DNA of 64,000 nucleotides from Monodelphis domestica (GCF_027887165.1 NC_077228.1:107334043-107398042), one strand, 5' to 3'. Shown: positions 35,830 through 48,424, counted from the first letter of the stretch. Numbers and translations are program-made. Notes: generated from the letters alone by a model not told the origin.

Positions 35830-36168
35830 TGTAAAAATAGACTCGAATCCAGGACTTCAATCCCCACAAGATTTTGCTCCACTTCCCCAGAATGCTTTGT
35901 AATCTCACCTGGGCCGAGAGCGAGATGGGGTGTTTAAACCTGGTTGTGAATAGGCTAGGCCTCTTTTGGACTTCCATTTTGGAGCAGACACATCTCTTTC
36001 ATGATGTGAGGTTATCTTGTCTAGGCCTTTGGCCTAGGCACGTGTTTTTCTTATTCTGTATTTTCTTTAATCCTTAACCTTTAATAAACCTCTAAAAAAT
36101 AAAATACTCCTTGCAGAGAGAAACTAATTTCTACCTGCCTCAGCTTCCCCTAAATTTTAATCTTTACA
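35830..36168 (+). repeat. 5' LTR of the retroelement
   Basis: Begins TGTAAAAATAGACTC and ends CTTTACA; contains TTTAATAAACCTC as a possible polyadenylation signal. Confidence 0.75.
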
Positions 36169-36835
36169 GTTGGTGTAACCACTTTGGGAAAACGAAATAT
36201 CTCAATCTTCTGATTCTTTTCTGATCTTTAGTTAATCTTTAATAGCTAGTGCCTAGAAATTTTTTTTTTTTGATCCACGTTTCTCTGGCCGAAGTTTTTT
36301 TTACCCCTGCAAAGCTGCTGCTTGTTCCAGCCATTAACTCCCGGCCCTCTTGCCTGCTGCTGCCATCCGCTTTGGATGGCTGCTTCTCCCTGATTGCAGA
36401 CCTGTTTGCAAATTGTGGCTCACCTGCCCACCCCGGCTGCCAGCTCTGCTCCCAGCCCTGCTTGTCTGCACTCTGGCTCCTGGCCTTGCCCATCCCGGTG
36501 TTCTTTCTCTCGATCACCTGGCCCACCTGATTCAACCAAGATTGCAATCACCTGGTGACCTGCCTGCCCAACAAACTCTAGCCTTGGAGCAGATTCACTC
36601 ATTGCTCACGGCTCATTTCTACCAGCTAGTAACAAATAAACGGGGTATTGACCATGTGGGTGGATCGAGTGTAGGAGGGGAAAGAGAAAGGGAGAGAAGA
36701 AACAGGCTTTTCCAAACAGGAACTTAAAAGCAATGGGCTATTTAAAAGGATACCTTTTGACTGTTTTGGTGATTTTATTGACTTCACCTGCATGTCAGGG
36801 AGAAGATTCAGCCCAAAGATTCAACTTTAACTTTG

Positions 36836-37012
36836 AAGTTGCAAATGGGTGGCTCAGCGAACTGAGAGCCAGGCCTAAAAACATGCAGTCCTGGGTTAAA
36901 ATCTGGCCTCAGATACTTCCCAGCTGTGGGGCCCTGAATGGGTCCCTTAACCCCCTTTGCTTAGCCCATACCACTCTGCCTTCCGACAATAGGCATCTAA
37001 ATGTATAATTAA
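36836..37012 (+). repeat. Mar1-type CORE-SINE inside the LTR element
   Basis: GGGTGGCTCAGCGAACTGAG head and a diverged core. Confidence 0.7.
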
Positions 37013-39015
37013 AAACAACAACAACAAAAAAACCCCCAAAGAACTTCAAAGAGACTAATGGCTATATTTTAAGGCATTTCAGACTCCAATAGTTTATAAA
37101 AAAAATCTGTATTTCTATTGCATTTTTAAAAGATATAACGTTGTGATTTTAAGTTCATATATTACTGGATTCAATATTATTCTGTTATACTGTTCATTTA
37201 ATGTACTGAGTTTTAAAATTCGGTTGCTTTTCCCTATAACCATATTGAGATCATTGTAATTAAGCCCATATAAGAAAAAAAAAACAGCCTTTCTATTTTT
37301 GCCTTTGTAAATTGTCACATAGAGGATAAATGGACTTCAGAACTGGTTACAATTGCTATAACAACCTTTGGAAAATTTAATGTGTTAAATATCTCAATTG
37401 ATTTTAAGGGTTTTTTAAATATGATTTTTGGAATTTTTTTTAACAATCTCTGGTCATTTTTGCCTGCCCCTAACACGAGGTGTAAGGCCAATTCTAGCTG
37501 AAGTGAAATACATTTTATAACCCCCAACCTTCCCACATTTCTAAATATGTGAATGGAAGTTGGGCAGTTAATCTCAGGGCATTTGTACCCCTAAAAAGCC
37601 TCCAAAAAAGGAGCACCTCTCATTTATACTCTTCAGCTCATTACTTTACTTCCACCAGAATGATATTTCTAAATAAATGATAATAAATAAATAAATAAAT
37701 GATGTTCTAAACCCAAAATGAGTTTTACTTTGTTTAAATATGTTTATTACCAAGGTTGAAAGATTGCTATGTTTGTAAAAAATTTGTGACAAATATCCAT
37801 CAATTCATAGGCTTTAAAAATGCCATATAGCAACTTATGTGAAATATGATAGTGTGTTTGTTTGCTATTGTAATTAATTGGGATATTGAGAATTTTGGGG
37901 ATATTGATATCTACATATTTGTACTACTGTTCTTTAAAAACGAAAAATGTTACTTTGTTCAATTCATTTGCCTTTTACTCACAGTGGAGCATGGCCAGAC
38001 ATGAAGAGGAAATGGATCTCATTTTTGGTGAGAAAGCCTTGTATTCTATATTTTCTTAGCTGACACAGAGTGTCAATGATTATAAGCTATATTTTTGAAT
38101 TTTTAAAACTCTTTTATTATATTTTTCTCGCATGTGCAATATACTATTTCAGTTTTTTTAAAATTTTTCTCTCCTTTTTTATATTTGAAGCACATGTCAC
38201 CAGCATTAAATTTTCTTTAAACTTTTGATTTTTCAGTACTATAAGTTTAAAATACATTTGTCAATGCATGTCCAAAAAGCTAGAGACTATAAAAATGATG
38301 CCACTAATTGTTTAAAAAAATTATGGGACTTTGCTTAATGATTCTGTCTGATTCCAGGACAAGATATACACAAAAGAGCCATTGCACAGAACCAAAGAAA
38401 AGCCAATCCAGGATGGATTGATGTACTTGGGCCCTGATTCAAGGACCTGTTATAGATTTATTCTTCTTTTTACTTGGAATTTTTACACATAAGACTTTGA
38501 TAGTCTATATTTTCATCCAGAAATTTTTCTTTTTTATTTGGATTTTCTGATATCTTTTTAATTTCTCTTGCCAATTGATTCATATACCTCATACCTCAGC
38601 CACACATCCCTAAGTGATCCTGTATTTGTCAATCACCCTCTTAATGGGAGAATGTAAAAAAATATTATTATTTAAATTGCAAAGTTTAAATTCCTTTTGA
38701 GAAGAATTTTAGGTAAAGAAAGATGATACCTCTCTGAATCCAGAAACTTAACTGTTGGAGAAGACACTATGAAGAAGCCTCTAGTCCACAAGTTGCACAA
38801 AAATGAACTTTGGGTGTAGTTGATTGAACATTTATTTGTATGTATACTTTCATGCGAGAAAGGGGACTGCCCCCTAACTGGCTTTTTGTCAATGTGTCCA
38901 GCAGTTATTGGTTTTGTTCTTCTCTTCATCCTCAAATTATTGTAATCTTTAAGTTGATTATGTTTTCATGATGCTTTTTGGGGAAACCTTTCCCAAAAAG
39001 AATCAAATGGAGGAA

Positions 39016-39384
39016 TGTAAAAATAGACTTGACTCCAGGACTTCAATCCCCAGAAGTCCGTGCTCCACTTCCCCAGAATGCTTTGTAATCTCACTGAATT
39101 CTCACCTGGGACAAGAGCAAAATATTATTTAAAGGTTCCCTGCCGTAGGTGTGGTCTCCCTTTTTTCTCTTTTTACTTCCTCTTCGAAGCACACACATGG
39201 CGCTCCACCTAGCAGGCAAGATGTGAGTGGTCATGAATAGGCTCTCTGGGCTGAGACACGTGCTTTTCTTACTTGTGTTTTCTTTATATTTTAATCTTCA
39301 ACAAACCTCATAAAAATATAATACTTCTTGCAGAGAGAAACTAATTTCTACCTGCCTCAGTTTCTCTAAATTTTAACTGTTACA
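39016..39384 (+). repeat. 3' LTR of the retroelement
   Basis: Begins TGTAAAAATAGACTT and ends CTGTTACA; shares most of its length with the 5' LTR. Confidence 0.75.
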
Positions 39385-39570
39385 CCTTCCATATTAGAAT
39401 CAATATTGTATATTGGTTCTAAGGCAGAAGAGAAGTAAGGGCTAACAAATGCTGGTTAAGTAACTTGTCCAGGGTCACACAGCTGGGAAGTATCTGAGGT
39501 CAGATTTGAACCCAAGACCATCTGTAGGCCTGCCTCTTAGTCCTATCCACTGAGCCACCCAGCTGCCCTC
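39385..39570 (-). repeat. Mar1-type CORE-SINE abutting the 3' LTR
   Basis: Antisense copy starting directly at the LTR end; its extreme tail is absent. Confidence 0.8.
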
Positions 39571-39574
39571 AATT

Positions 39575-40650
39575 CAATTCTCACTAAACACATTCTTCAT
39601 TTTTTTGTATTTGTCATCAGAAATGTTCAGTCTTAAACTACCTGCCCCTACCTTCCAGCTGGTGTGGGCTTAGAGAATGAATCCTGACTTCAGTCTCAGC
39701 CTGAGTCAGACAGGAGGAGGAGGTTGAAGCTGCTGCCCACACAGTCAACCAAAAGTCACTTTGCTGTCAAAGAAGTTTGTTTCCTAATCAGATATTACCC
39801 AGTCCCAAGAGTAGGAAATGAGCATATGCTTCTATTGGGCTTACTCACAAATGCCACTGATTCAGGACTGGCCTTGGTAACTTGAGTAATGCCCTACTTC
39901 ACCCAGATGGTTATTTGGGCCTCTCTTTGGCAGGGTGGCATCAGATATTCTAGGATTATTTTGACACTTAGGAGGCTCTGTGATCTCATCAATGTGGGGG
40001 CTCTCTCCAACTGCACAGAATAAATCTCAAATGGATCCCAAATCCCAACATTCTCACTTTTGTTCCTGCCCTCTCATGAACCAGCAGATTTCTCCCTGCA
40101 GAAATGAGGGCCTTCTGCTAGATCTTGGGACCTTGAGTAAATACTAAGCAAGTCCAATGGCTGCCTGTGAATCTAGACATGCACTTGGTCACGGAAGATA
40201 ACACCTTCTAGTAGAACATTATGTTCATCTCTCCCTATATTTTGGAGTTTTTTTTTTTTTTTTTTGCAGGGGGTAAAGAGAGTGCTAAAGAGCCATGATT
40301 TAATTGATCTAGGGAGCTCTGGGTGGAGGGAGAGAGATCCTTGTATTAGTGCAGATTGGCAATCGACCTTTTGCTTACAATCTGGGGCATTGACTCATCA
40401 CTCTCTTAGAGATGAAAATGACTTGTTTAGTCAAGGAAAAGGCAGCAAAAAGGAGTCTTAAACCCTCGTCTTGCTTACTTAGAAGCGAACATTCTTATCC
40501 ATTCTACTATGTTACCTCTCACATGTCTATAGAGAGAGATGACAAAATATCACAAAATTTCACTGCCTAGAATGTCTTTTTGATTTATACTTCTCCCATA
40601 TATGCAGGGAAGCAGTGTTCTTGGGGCTAGAAGCCCTGGATTTTAGTCCT
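39575..40650. other. REN intron 5, unassigned segment
   Basis: No recognised repeat or exon; a T run at about 40249-40265 and a weak SINE-like patch at about 40270-40510. Confidence 0.4.
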
Positions 40651-40682
40651 CACTTTGGGTAAAGAAATGGAAACAAGATTTT

Positions 40683-41317
40683 CTTCTTCCCTTCCCTTCC
40701 CTTCCCTTCCCTTCCCTTCCCTTCCCTTCCCTTCCCTTCCCTTCCCTTCCCTTCCCTTCCCTTCCCTTCCCTTCCCTTCCCTTCCCTCCCCTCCCCTCCC
40801 CTCCCCTCCCCTCCCCTCCCTCCTCTCCTCTCTTTTCTTTTCTTTCCTTTCCTTTTCTTTTCTTTCCTTTTCTTTTCTTTTCTTTTCTTTCCTTTTTTCT
40901 TTCCTTTCCTTTCCTTTCCTTTCCTTTCCTTTCCTTTCCTTTCCTTTCCTTTCCTTTCCTTTCCTTTCCTTTCCTTTCCTTTCCTTTCCTTTCCTTTCCT
41001 TTCCTTTTTTCTTTCCTTTCCTTTCCTTTCCTTTCCTTTCCTTTCCTTTCCTTTCCTTTCCTTTCCTTTCCTTTCCTTTCCTTTCCTTTCCTTTCCTTTC
41101 CTTTCCTTTCCTTTCCTTTCCTTTCCTTTCCTTTCCTTTTTCCTTTCCTTTCCTTTCCTTTCCTTTCCTTTCCTTTCCTTTCCTTTTTCCTTTTCTTTTC
41201 TTTTCTTTTCTTTTCTTTTCTTTTCTTTTCTTTTCTTTTCTTTTCTTTTCTTTTCTTTTCTTTTCTTTTCTTTTCTTTTCTTTTCTTTTCTTTTCTTTTC
41301 TTTTCTTTTCTTTTCTC
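40683..41317. repeat. Pentanucleotide tract (TTCCC, TTTCC, TTTTC)
   Basis: About 635 bases of pyrimidine-only pentamers in blocks, with TTTTC next to the SINE, TTTCC in the middle and TTCCC at the far end. Long open frames across it are artefacts. Confidence 0.98.
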
Positions 41318-41525
41318 CCTTATCTTCCCTCTTAGCATCAATACTGTGTTTTGGTTCCAAGGCAGAAGAGTGGCAAGGGCTAGCCAATGGTGGTTAAGTG
41401 ACTTTCCCAGGATCACCCAGATAGTAAGTGTCTGAAGCCCAAAAGACTGGATTTTCAATCAGAAGACCTGAGTTCAAATACTAGATCTTCTACTCAATTG
41501 TGTGACCCTGGGAAATTCCATAAGG
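41318..41525. repeat. Mar1-type SINE (minus) and MIR (plus)
   Basis: SINE tail and core in antisense at 41318-41440; MIR-like sequence at 41441-41525. Confidence 0.7.
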
Positions 41526-41813
41526 TATAGAGCAGTATAAAGTGTTTTATAAAGAGCAAAGTTTAGGCAAATATTAGATTACGTATACCTCTGTGAAAAT
41601 ACAAAACAATGCTTTCCAAAGCTAAATTTGGGCTGTGGGGCTCCCTCCCATTAATATGGATTAAGGGTTCAATTGTCTCTCTGAGCTACCCTGGACTCCA
41701 CAGAGCTTTTATAAGTGAGTCCTCTTGTACTTCTTGCTCCAGCAGAGGGCAGAGTCATTCCCTTCCTTTCCTCCTCCCCAGGGTGCTAATCTCACCCAGA
41801 AGAACAGCCTCAC

Positions 41814-42010
41814 CTGTTGTAGTAGTTAGAGAAGACATCTTCCTTCAGCACCCCTTGGGCCATTATGTTGTCAAAGACAGGAGTGATTCTGCTCCTCGCC
41901 TGCTCAGGGTACCCCAGGCCAAGGATACCATCAAACTGGGTCAGTCCAAAGGGTATCAGGGACAGTGCTATGACCTCAAGTAATAACTGAGTCACCTTCA
42001 TTCCACCAAT
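41814..42010 (-). CDS. REN: REN exon 5
   Basis: The exon is 197 bases, with a CCACAG acceptor and a GTGAGG donor, phase 0 in and phase 2 out as in human. It encodes [13 protein letters not shown], then [32 protein letters not shown] and NYYNR. The [13 protein letters not shown] string is characteristic of renin within the pepsin family. No lesion is seen. Confidence 0.93.
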
Positions 42011-42299
42011 CTGTGGGTTTAAGAAGCCAGAGGAGAAAGCTGGCTGACCAGGCATATTGCCCTAACAGCGTGACCTGGTGGTGACTCTAGGCCCCAACAA
42101 ATCAGCATACTGGTCCCTAGCTTGGAGTGCAGTCCATTATTAGATTTGGAGGAATTAGGTAAGAAAAAGAAGAAAAATAGGTAGTTTGAAGATCAATTCA
42201 GAATGCAGTCTTTTTGAAGCACTTCTTAAAGATTGGTATGGAAGGATAGTCAGAGTGGTTTTGGCTTTTGCTGCTCCTAATTCGCCATCTTGACTCTGC

Positions 42300-42480
42300 C
42301 TCCAGATTTAGAATTCAAAGGAATCATTGAGGTCATTTAGTCCAAACTTTTCATTTAACAGATGAGGAAACTGAGGCACAGAAGATTAAATGATTTGCCC
42401 AAAGTTCCACAGTAAGCACAAGAGTTAAAATTGGCTCCCTGCTCCACCCTAATCCTCTCTGGCTATAGCCAGAGCCCTTA
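42300..42480 (-). repeat. MIR
   Basis: AACAGATGAGGAAACTGAGG in antisense context. Confidence 0.7.
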
Positions 42481-43225
42481 GCCCCTGAGTTGGACTGCAT
42501 GACAACCTAAACCCTTCACCATTTCCCATGTGCCCCCTGGGCTGCAGGCTGCCTTCTTATCCTCTTCCAGGATGGCCTTGCTATTCCTCAAAACCTGATG
42601 TCACCTAGATAAAATAGTCATGGAGTTGTGGGAGGCACAGCCCAAGTTGTCCTGGACCTTCTCCCTTAGTAATGGCCTGACCTAAAGTCAACCCAACAGA
42701 TGAGGACCTGGAGGAGCACTGGGAAGAGAGGAGCAGATTGGATTCTGGCCCAAACTGGAGTAAGTTGAATCTCTTAGTCTGTCAGTCTGTCTTTCACTTG
42801 AGTCTCTACCTCCTTTATCCCCTTCTCTCTGTAACATCTTTAATGCCTTTGTTCCACTCCCACAGATCCCTTCCAACCAAAGTCCCAAGGTATTGGTTCA
42901 AGCTTCAGACTGTACTCTGCCCCCACACCCCCAATGTCTCTCTTCCAAAGCAAACTGTTTTCAGGTGATTCTTTTCCCAGGATCTTCTGTCTCAGTTGAG
43001 AGCCAATAGGATGCTGCATGGATTCATACAGTAAATCCATCTTTACCACTAGCTGGCCTGTGATTTATCCTCTAAGCTAATATAATGCCCAAATCCAGTC
43101 ACAATGCTAGTGTCCCCCCTTAGGGAAATGAAAATAGAGGACTTGGAGAACAAGGGAAGAGATGTATAGAAGAGAGATTTTTGATTTTTTCAAATCATAT
43201 CACAGTAGGAAAAGAACAAGGAATG
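42481..43225. other. REN intron 4, unassigned
   Basis: No exon or repeat recognised. Confidence 0.45.
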
Positions 43226-43233
43226 GACTAGAG

Positions 43234-43948
43234 CAGTGGTTCTCAACTTTTCTAATGCCGTGACCCCGCAATACAGTTCCTCATGTTGTGGTGACCCCAA
43301 ACCAAAAAGTTATTTTGATGGCTACTTCAAAACTGTAATTTTGCAGCAGTTATGATTTGGAATGTAAATATCTGATATGCATTATATATTCTCATTGCTA
43401 CAAATCAAATAATTTAAACATAGTGATTAATCACAAAAACAATATTTAATTATATGTTGAGAAATATTAATTCAGCAGGAGGCAGTCTGAGCGCTGGGGC
43501 GGGAGGTAAGTCCTGCCTAGGGAGGGGGTCTGCAGACATTGCCTTCTTCTTCCTGTCATCTCCCTCCAGCTCAAGCTGAGGCTTCACTTTGCTGGGGTTA
43601 CTCGGCTCCGTTATCCACTCCAGGAATTATCTGCTCCAGGACTCGTTCTTAACCCCTCTGAAGCCAGGCCTGGGTGCTCTCTCTGGGTCTCTGTTTGAGT
43701 CCGGTCTCCAGGCAACAGGGTAAATCCATCGCCCCTCATAGGGGGAGGGCTGCTGATAGGTAACTAATATTAGTACAATATGCAGGCAGCAGGGTCTCCG
43801 TTCTTTCCGAGATCTTGCTGTAAAGTAGAGCGATTTCTCAGCGGCTAAAGCCATTGGAAATATGTATTTTCCAATGGCTTTAGGCGACCCCTGTGTTTTG
43901 GTTGTTCTACCCCCACTGGGGTCGTGACCCACAGGTTGAGAACCACTG
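43234..43948. mobile_element. SPIN-like hAT transposon, non-autonomous
   Basis: Terminal inverted repeats CAGTGGTTCTCAACTTTTCT and CAGGTTGAGAACCACTG; perfect 8-base duplication GACTAGAG at 43226-43233 and 43949-43956. The ends and an internal hairpin (GCCATTGGAAA / TTTTCCAATGGC, 43845-43883) recall SPIN elements. No transposase frame; the middle (about 43470-43800) is unassigned filler. Confidence 0.8.
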
Positions 43949-43965
43949 GACTAGAGCCTCTAAGC

Positions 43966-44471
43966 CAGGGGTCCCCAAACTTTTTACACAGGGAGCCAGT
44001 TCACTGTCCCTCAAACCGTTGGAGGGCCAGACTATAAAAAAACAAAACAAAACTATGAACAACTGTATACTGCTGTCTGGGATAGTGGAGGCTGCAGCGC
44101 TGGCTGTGATGGGTCTGTCACACCTTGCACAGGCCCATCACCATCACTACTATCCCCTCCCCCAGATCGCAGCTTACCATGCTGACGTCTTCCATTGTGC
44201 AACCACATAATCCTTTGCGTGGCACCTCGATCTCATTCAGTTACTCTCAGAATAAGGCACCACACAAAGGATTATGTCACTGGAAGTAGTACTGTATATG
44301 AGTATATGCATGTATATGTATATGCACTTTGAGGCACTGCCACATACAGTGCTCCTCTCACTGACCACCAATGAAAGAGGTGCCTCTTCTGGAAGTGTAT
44401 GTGTGTGTGTGCTGGATAAATGACCTCAGGGGACTGCATGTAGCCCACAGGCTGTAGTTTGGGGACTCCTG
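43966..44471. mobile_element. OposCharlie1-like hAT transposon, non-autonomous
   Basis: Inverted ends CAGGGGTCCCCAAACT and AGTTTGGGGACTCCTG; 8-base duplication CTCTAAGC / CTCTAAGT (one mismatch). 506 bases, no transposase frame. Assignment to OC1 is from memory of its ends. Confidence 0.7.
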
Positions 44472-44501
44472 CTCTAAGTATTTTACCTTTAAGTGAATCA
44501 C

Positions 44502-44532
44502 ATGCAAATTCCATGCAAAATTCCATGCAAAT
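44502..44532 (+). promoter_or_regulatory. Triplet of octamer-like motifs
   Basis: ATGCAAAT at 44502, ATGCAAAA at 44513 and ATGCAAAT at 44525, in one orientation at 11-12 base spacing, in REN intron 4 outside any recognised repeat. Function unknown; could be a small tandem duplication. Confidence 0.4.
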
Positions 44533-44783
44533 AATCCAGATTTTCTTTTTGAGGCAGCAGCTGAACCACTTTCTAGGATTGGTATGTGGGCTCTATTACT
44601 GCTCTCTAGTGATCAAAGGGAAGTAGCAGAAGTCCATTGTTTCCCAGGATCCCTCTGTTCTCAGAGTAGGCTGACATCCATCTCCTCTCCTTAACCTTTC
44701 CCCTCTTCCACAGGGATTTCTCCAGGATCCTAAATTATGGGAAATTGCCAAAGGGAACATCATTTCCTATGGGAGGGATACAT

Positions 44784-44900
44784 AGTCAGTATAACCTGGC
44801 TTAGGAAGCCCTCAACCCAGCCCGATGCATAGTGGATAATGAATTCAGACTCATTCATTTTGTAAGTAGAGGATTTTGAGGCATCATATCGATTGTGAAA
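44784..44900 (-). pseudogene. REN: REN exon 4 (flap), splice sites damaged
   Basis: The exon encodes FHNRYDASKSSTYKMNESEF, IIHYASGWVEGFLSQ and VILT, matching human HKLFDASDSSSYKHNGTE and RYSTGTVSGFLSQDIIT; the flap tyrosine is kept. The only nearby acceptor (CCCCAAAG) starts the exon two bases late relative to exon 3, giving a frameshift and an early stop. At the other end the expected donor position reads AT-GTAT rather than GT. A GTTATA twelve bases earlier could act as an in-frame donor at the cost of four residues, but it would not mend the exon 3 junction. Confidence 0.85.
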
Positions 44901-45144
44901 CTTTGGGGAAGAGACAAAGACCCAGGTGTTAGAGTAGGAAACCAGGCAGGGTAGTAAAGGCAGGAATGCACTGAGATCAGAAGGAGATTGGGCTCCCTTC
45001 TCTGTCACTAACAAGTGACCTTCTCCGTCCAGAAAGATGCTCTCTAACATCCTTCCTAACAGTCTAGGATTCTGCAATCTGCTGTCACTGGTGGAAGCAC
45101 AGGTGGGTAGGGTTGAAAGTTCTAGGAATGTGCCTAGTTGTCTG

Positions 45145-46315
45145 ACTGGGCAAGCCAATTAGCCCCATTTGCCTAGCCTTTGGCCTTCAGTCTTAGAGTT
45201 GTTGCTGAGACAGAAATTTGGGGTTAAAAAATAAAGGATGTGCCTAAAGTTGGTTGAATAGAAAGAGTCCAAAGCAAGAAAGACTTGCCTTTAACACAGA
45301 CTGGCCTGGTGACCCTTCACAAGTCTCTTACTATCCCAGAGCTTAGCTAAGACCCCAAGTCACAGAGAAGGTGCCCATGGGTGCTATTTGAGGGGGTTTC
45401 CTCACCTGGGATTACCCATCTCAAGGAAATCCCAGGTCAGCCTGAACCCCTCAAGAAAACCTTTACAAATGTAAAAATGACGGATATCTGCTATGTGTCC
45501 CACACTCTGTCAGGGCCTAAACTAGGTTTCAGTTTTGTTGTTCTTTTTTCACATATTGCAACCTAAAGCCTGCTGCAAACAACAGGAAGGGTGACTTTCA
45601 TTAGGGATGGAAACCCTGACAGCACCCCCATTAGCAATAATGAGATTCTGGGGTGGCAGAGCTCCTGCTGGGAACATCCTGGGTGGACCTGGATAGTAGG
45701 GCTCCTCTAGCCTGTCATCTATCTGTCAGCCTCCTATTTAACCAAAGCAGTTAGCTGGTGTTTACATATGGCTGAAGATTGAATGGACTCTCAGCTTATG
45801 CCTAAGCCCCACTTGCCTTACCCTAGGTAAGCCTCTGTACTCTGTTTAGGATTCCTCCTGAGCTTTGTTCCATCTTTTAAATGAATCAGCTTGAAGCATC
45901 TCTAGTCTTGGGGTGGGGGTGGAGGCAGGAAGTACACAATATACCCTGGAGAAATACTTGCTGATTGACTGATTGTCAGAGATAGGAGCTAAGGACCTGT
46001 GAGAGATGCTAAAATGATATTGATGGAGATCTAATTGCTAGGAGTCATGAGAGCTCCTCGAATGGAGGTTAAATGCCGAGGATGGAGCAGGTCTAAGTGT
46101 CAGTGAGGGAGGGCTAAGGGACAGAGAGGGCAATTAAATGTAGGGAATGAGAGGGACCTAGTCCTTGGCAGGGCATTGTTAAAAGCCATGGGGCTTCCTA
46201 GCTGTGTGACCCTGGACAAGTCACTTAACTCCCATTGCCTAACCCTTACCTCTCTTCTGCCTTGGAACCAATACATAGTATTGATTCTGAAATGAAAGGC
46301 AAGGGTTAAAAAAAG
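45145..46315 (+). repeat. Two Mar1-type SINE fragments in REN intron 3
   Basis: SINE tails at 45145-45232 and 46190-46315; between them 0.95 kb with no recognised feature. Confidence 0.65.
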
Positions 46316-46611
46316 CCACAGGGCTTGAGGGATGAGAATGGGGGCTACAAGCATGGAAACATGAGGCAAAGTCAGGTTGGGAGTGAGGAGAGGCTTAGGA
46401 ATTCTGTCTTGTCCAAGGCTGAGGAAGACCCAGATGTATCCTTTGGGTGGCCAGGGTCTGAATGCTCTTTCAGGGGATCAGATTTGATTTTGTGTTTCTT
46501 CCCATTATTATCATTTATCTTTTCTGGCTGAAAGAACAAGAAGCTGGTAGTGAGGAATCCTGGGTTCTATACACAGTTCTGGTAGTTCTGGGTTTTTGTT
46601 TCCACTATTTA

Positions 46612-47245
<634 letters not shown>

Positions 47246-47251
47246 TATTTT

Positions 47252-47985
47252 TCTATGACTTGTAGTATTTTTTTCCCTTTGACCTAGAATCTCTGAATAT
47301 TGGCTATAACATTCAGAGAAGTATTCATTTGAGGGATTCTTTCAAAAAGTGACCAGTATGCTCTATTTCCATTTTGGCTGCTAATTCTAGTACTCTGGGC
47401 ATTTTCTTTTAAGATTTCTTGAAATATATCTAGACTATTTTTTAATGGCATTCCGTAGGTAGTTGTTTCTTTTTTTTTTTTTAAAGCCCTTACCTTCCAT
47501 CTTAGAATCAATACTGTGTATTGGCTCCAAGACAGAAGAGTGGTAAGGGCTAGGCAATGGGGGTCAAGTGACTTGCCCAGGGTCACACAGCTAGGAAGTG
47601 TCTGAGGACAGATTTGAACCTAGGACCTCCCGTCTCTAGGCCTAGCTCTCAATCCACTGAGCTACCCAGCTGCCCCCTAGTTCATTGTTTCTTATATTTT
47701 TTCTCCTTGATCCATTTTCCTGTTTAGTCATTTTTGTGATGAGAGACCTCAGATTTTCTTCTATTTTTCAAAGTCATTTAGTTTTGTTTTACTGTTGTCT
47801 CACAGAATCACTGGCTTCTATTTGATCCAGTCTAATTTTCAATGAATTTGTTGCATGGACAAAGTTTTGTTTCCCTTTTGCCAAGCCTTAATTCTCTTTC
47901 CAATTCTTTATTTCATAGCTCTTATTTATTTTCTATTTTTCCTCTGTGCTTTCATTTAACTGAAAAAAAAAACAATGAAAAAAAC
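47252..47985 (-). mobile_element. L1 ORF1 relic split by a SINE
   Basis: On the minus strand, IEASDSVRQQ-like coiled-coil sequence (right part) and LDIFQEILKENAQS (left part) match marsupial L1 ORF1. A full Mar1-type SINE (minus) sits at 47471-47680. Confidence 0.65.
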
Positions 47986-48087
47986 TATTTAAAATCCTTA
48001 TTTCACATCTTTTAGAAATTCTAGTTGAATGTGTGCCCTGGGGAGTTTTGGGGAAGGAGGGGTAAGGATCAGTAGTGGAGAGCTTAC

Positions 48088-48220
48088 ATCCTCATAATTG
48101 GTGAGAACAACAGAGAATATTTTATCATACAAGAAGTTGTCTTCCACTTTCAATATTCGCACGTGCTTGCCCCTCATCTTCATGGCCTCTTTGACTGAGG
48201 TCATTTTCTTGAGGGGAATC
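48088..48220 (-). CDS. REN: REN exon 2 (prosegment)
   Basis: The exon is 133 bases, with a GGTCAG acceptor and a GTAAGC donor. It encodes RIPLKKMTSVKEAMKMRG in its first half and VVLTNYED at its end, matching human IFLKRMPSIRESLKERG and SSVILTNYMD. It is six codons shorter than the human exon, with the loss in the variable middle. It joins exon 3 in phase 0. This exon carries the propeptide that keeps prorenin inactive. It shows no stop or frameshift. Confidence 0.88.
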
Positions 48221-48424
48221 CTGACCAGGAATAGAGGAAAGAAAAGACAAGCATATTAGAATTTCCCAGGGTCCCCTACTCAATCCCTTAAGATCATTTC
48301 ACTCATTCCCCTGCCCCCAGTTAAGACTACCCCAACCTTTCAGACCACGCAGTAGAGAGCTGCACCTGTTTCTAAGACCCCAGGAAATTCTGGGGCCCGG
48401 GTATCATGGGTAGTTTTACCTGAA

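Larger units (their letters stand above)
35830..39384 (+). mobile_element. Old, short LTR retroelement (endogenous retrovirus fossil)
   Basis: Two LTRs of about 340 and 370 bases in direct orientation, both TGTAAAAATAG...TACA, enclose about 2.85 kb. A primer-binding-site-like TTGGTGTAACC follows the first LTR and a purine-rich stretch precedes the second. No long gag, pol or env frame is recognisable, so the copy is broken or was always non-autonomous. The LTRs have diverged visibly, including indels, so the insertion is old. A Mar1-type SINE inserted later at 36836-37012. Family not assigned. Confidence 0.75.

Noticed and set aside
36733-37008. Frame starting with a signal-peptide-like leader
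   Set aside because: It lies inside the LTR element and runs into a SINE; too short and composite to call a gene.
40643-41458. Long minus-strand open frame rich in KERK/KEKKR repeats (and its plus-strand counterpart)
   Set aside because: It is the translation of the pentanucleotide tract; no gene.
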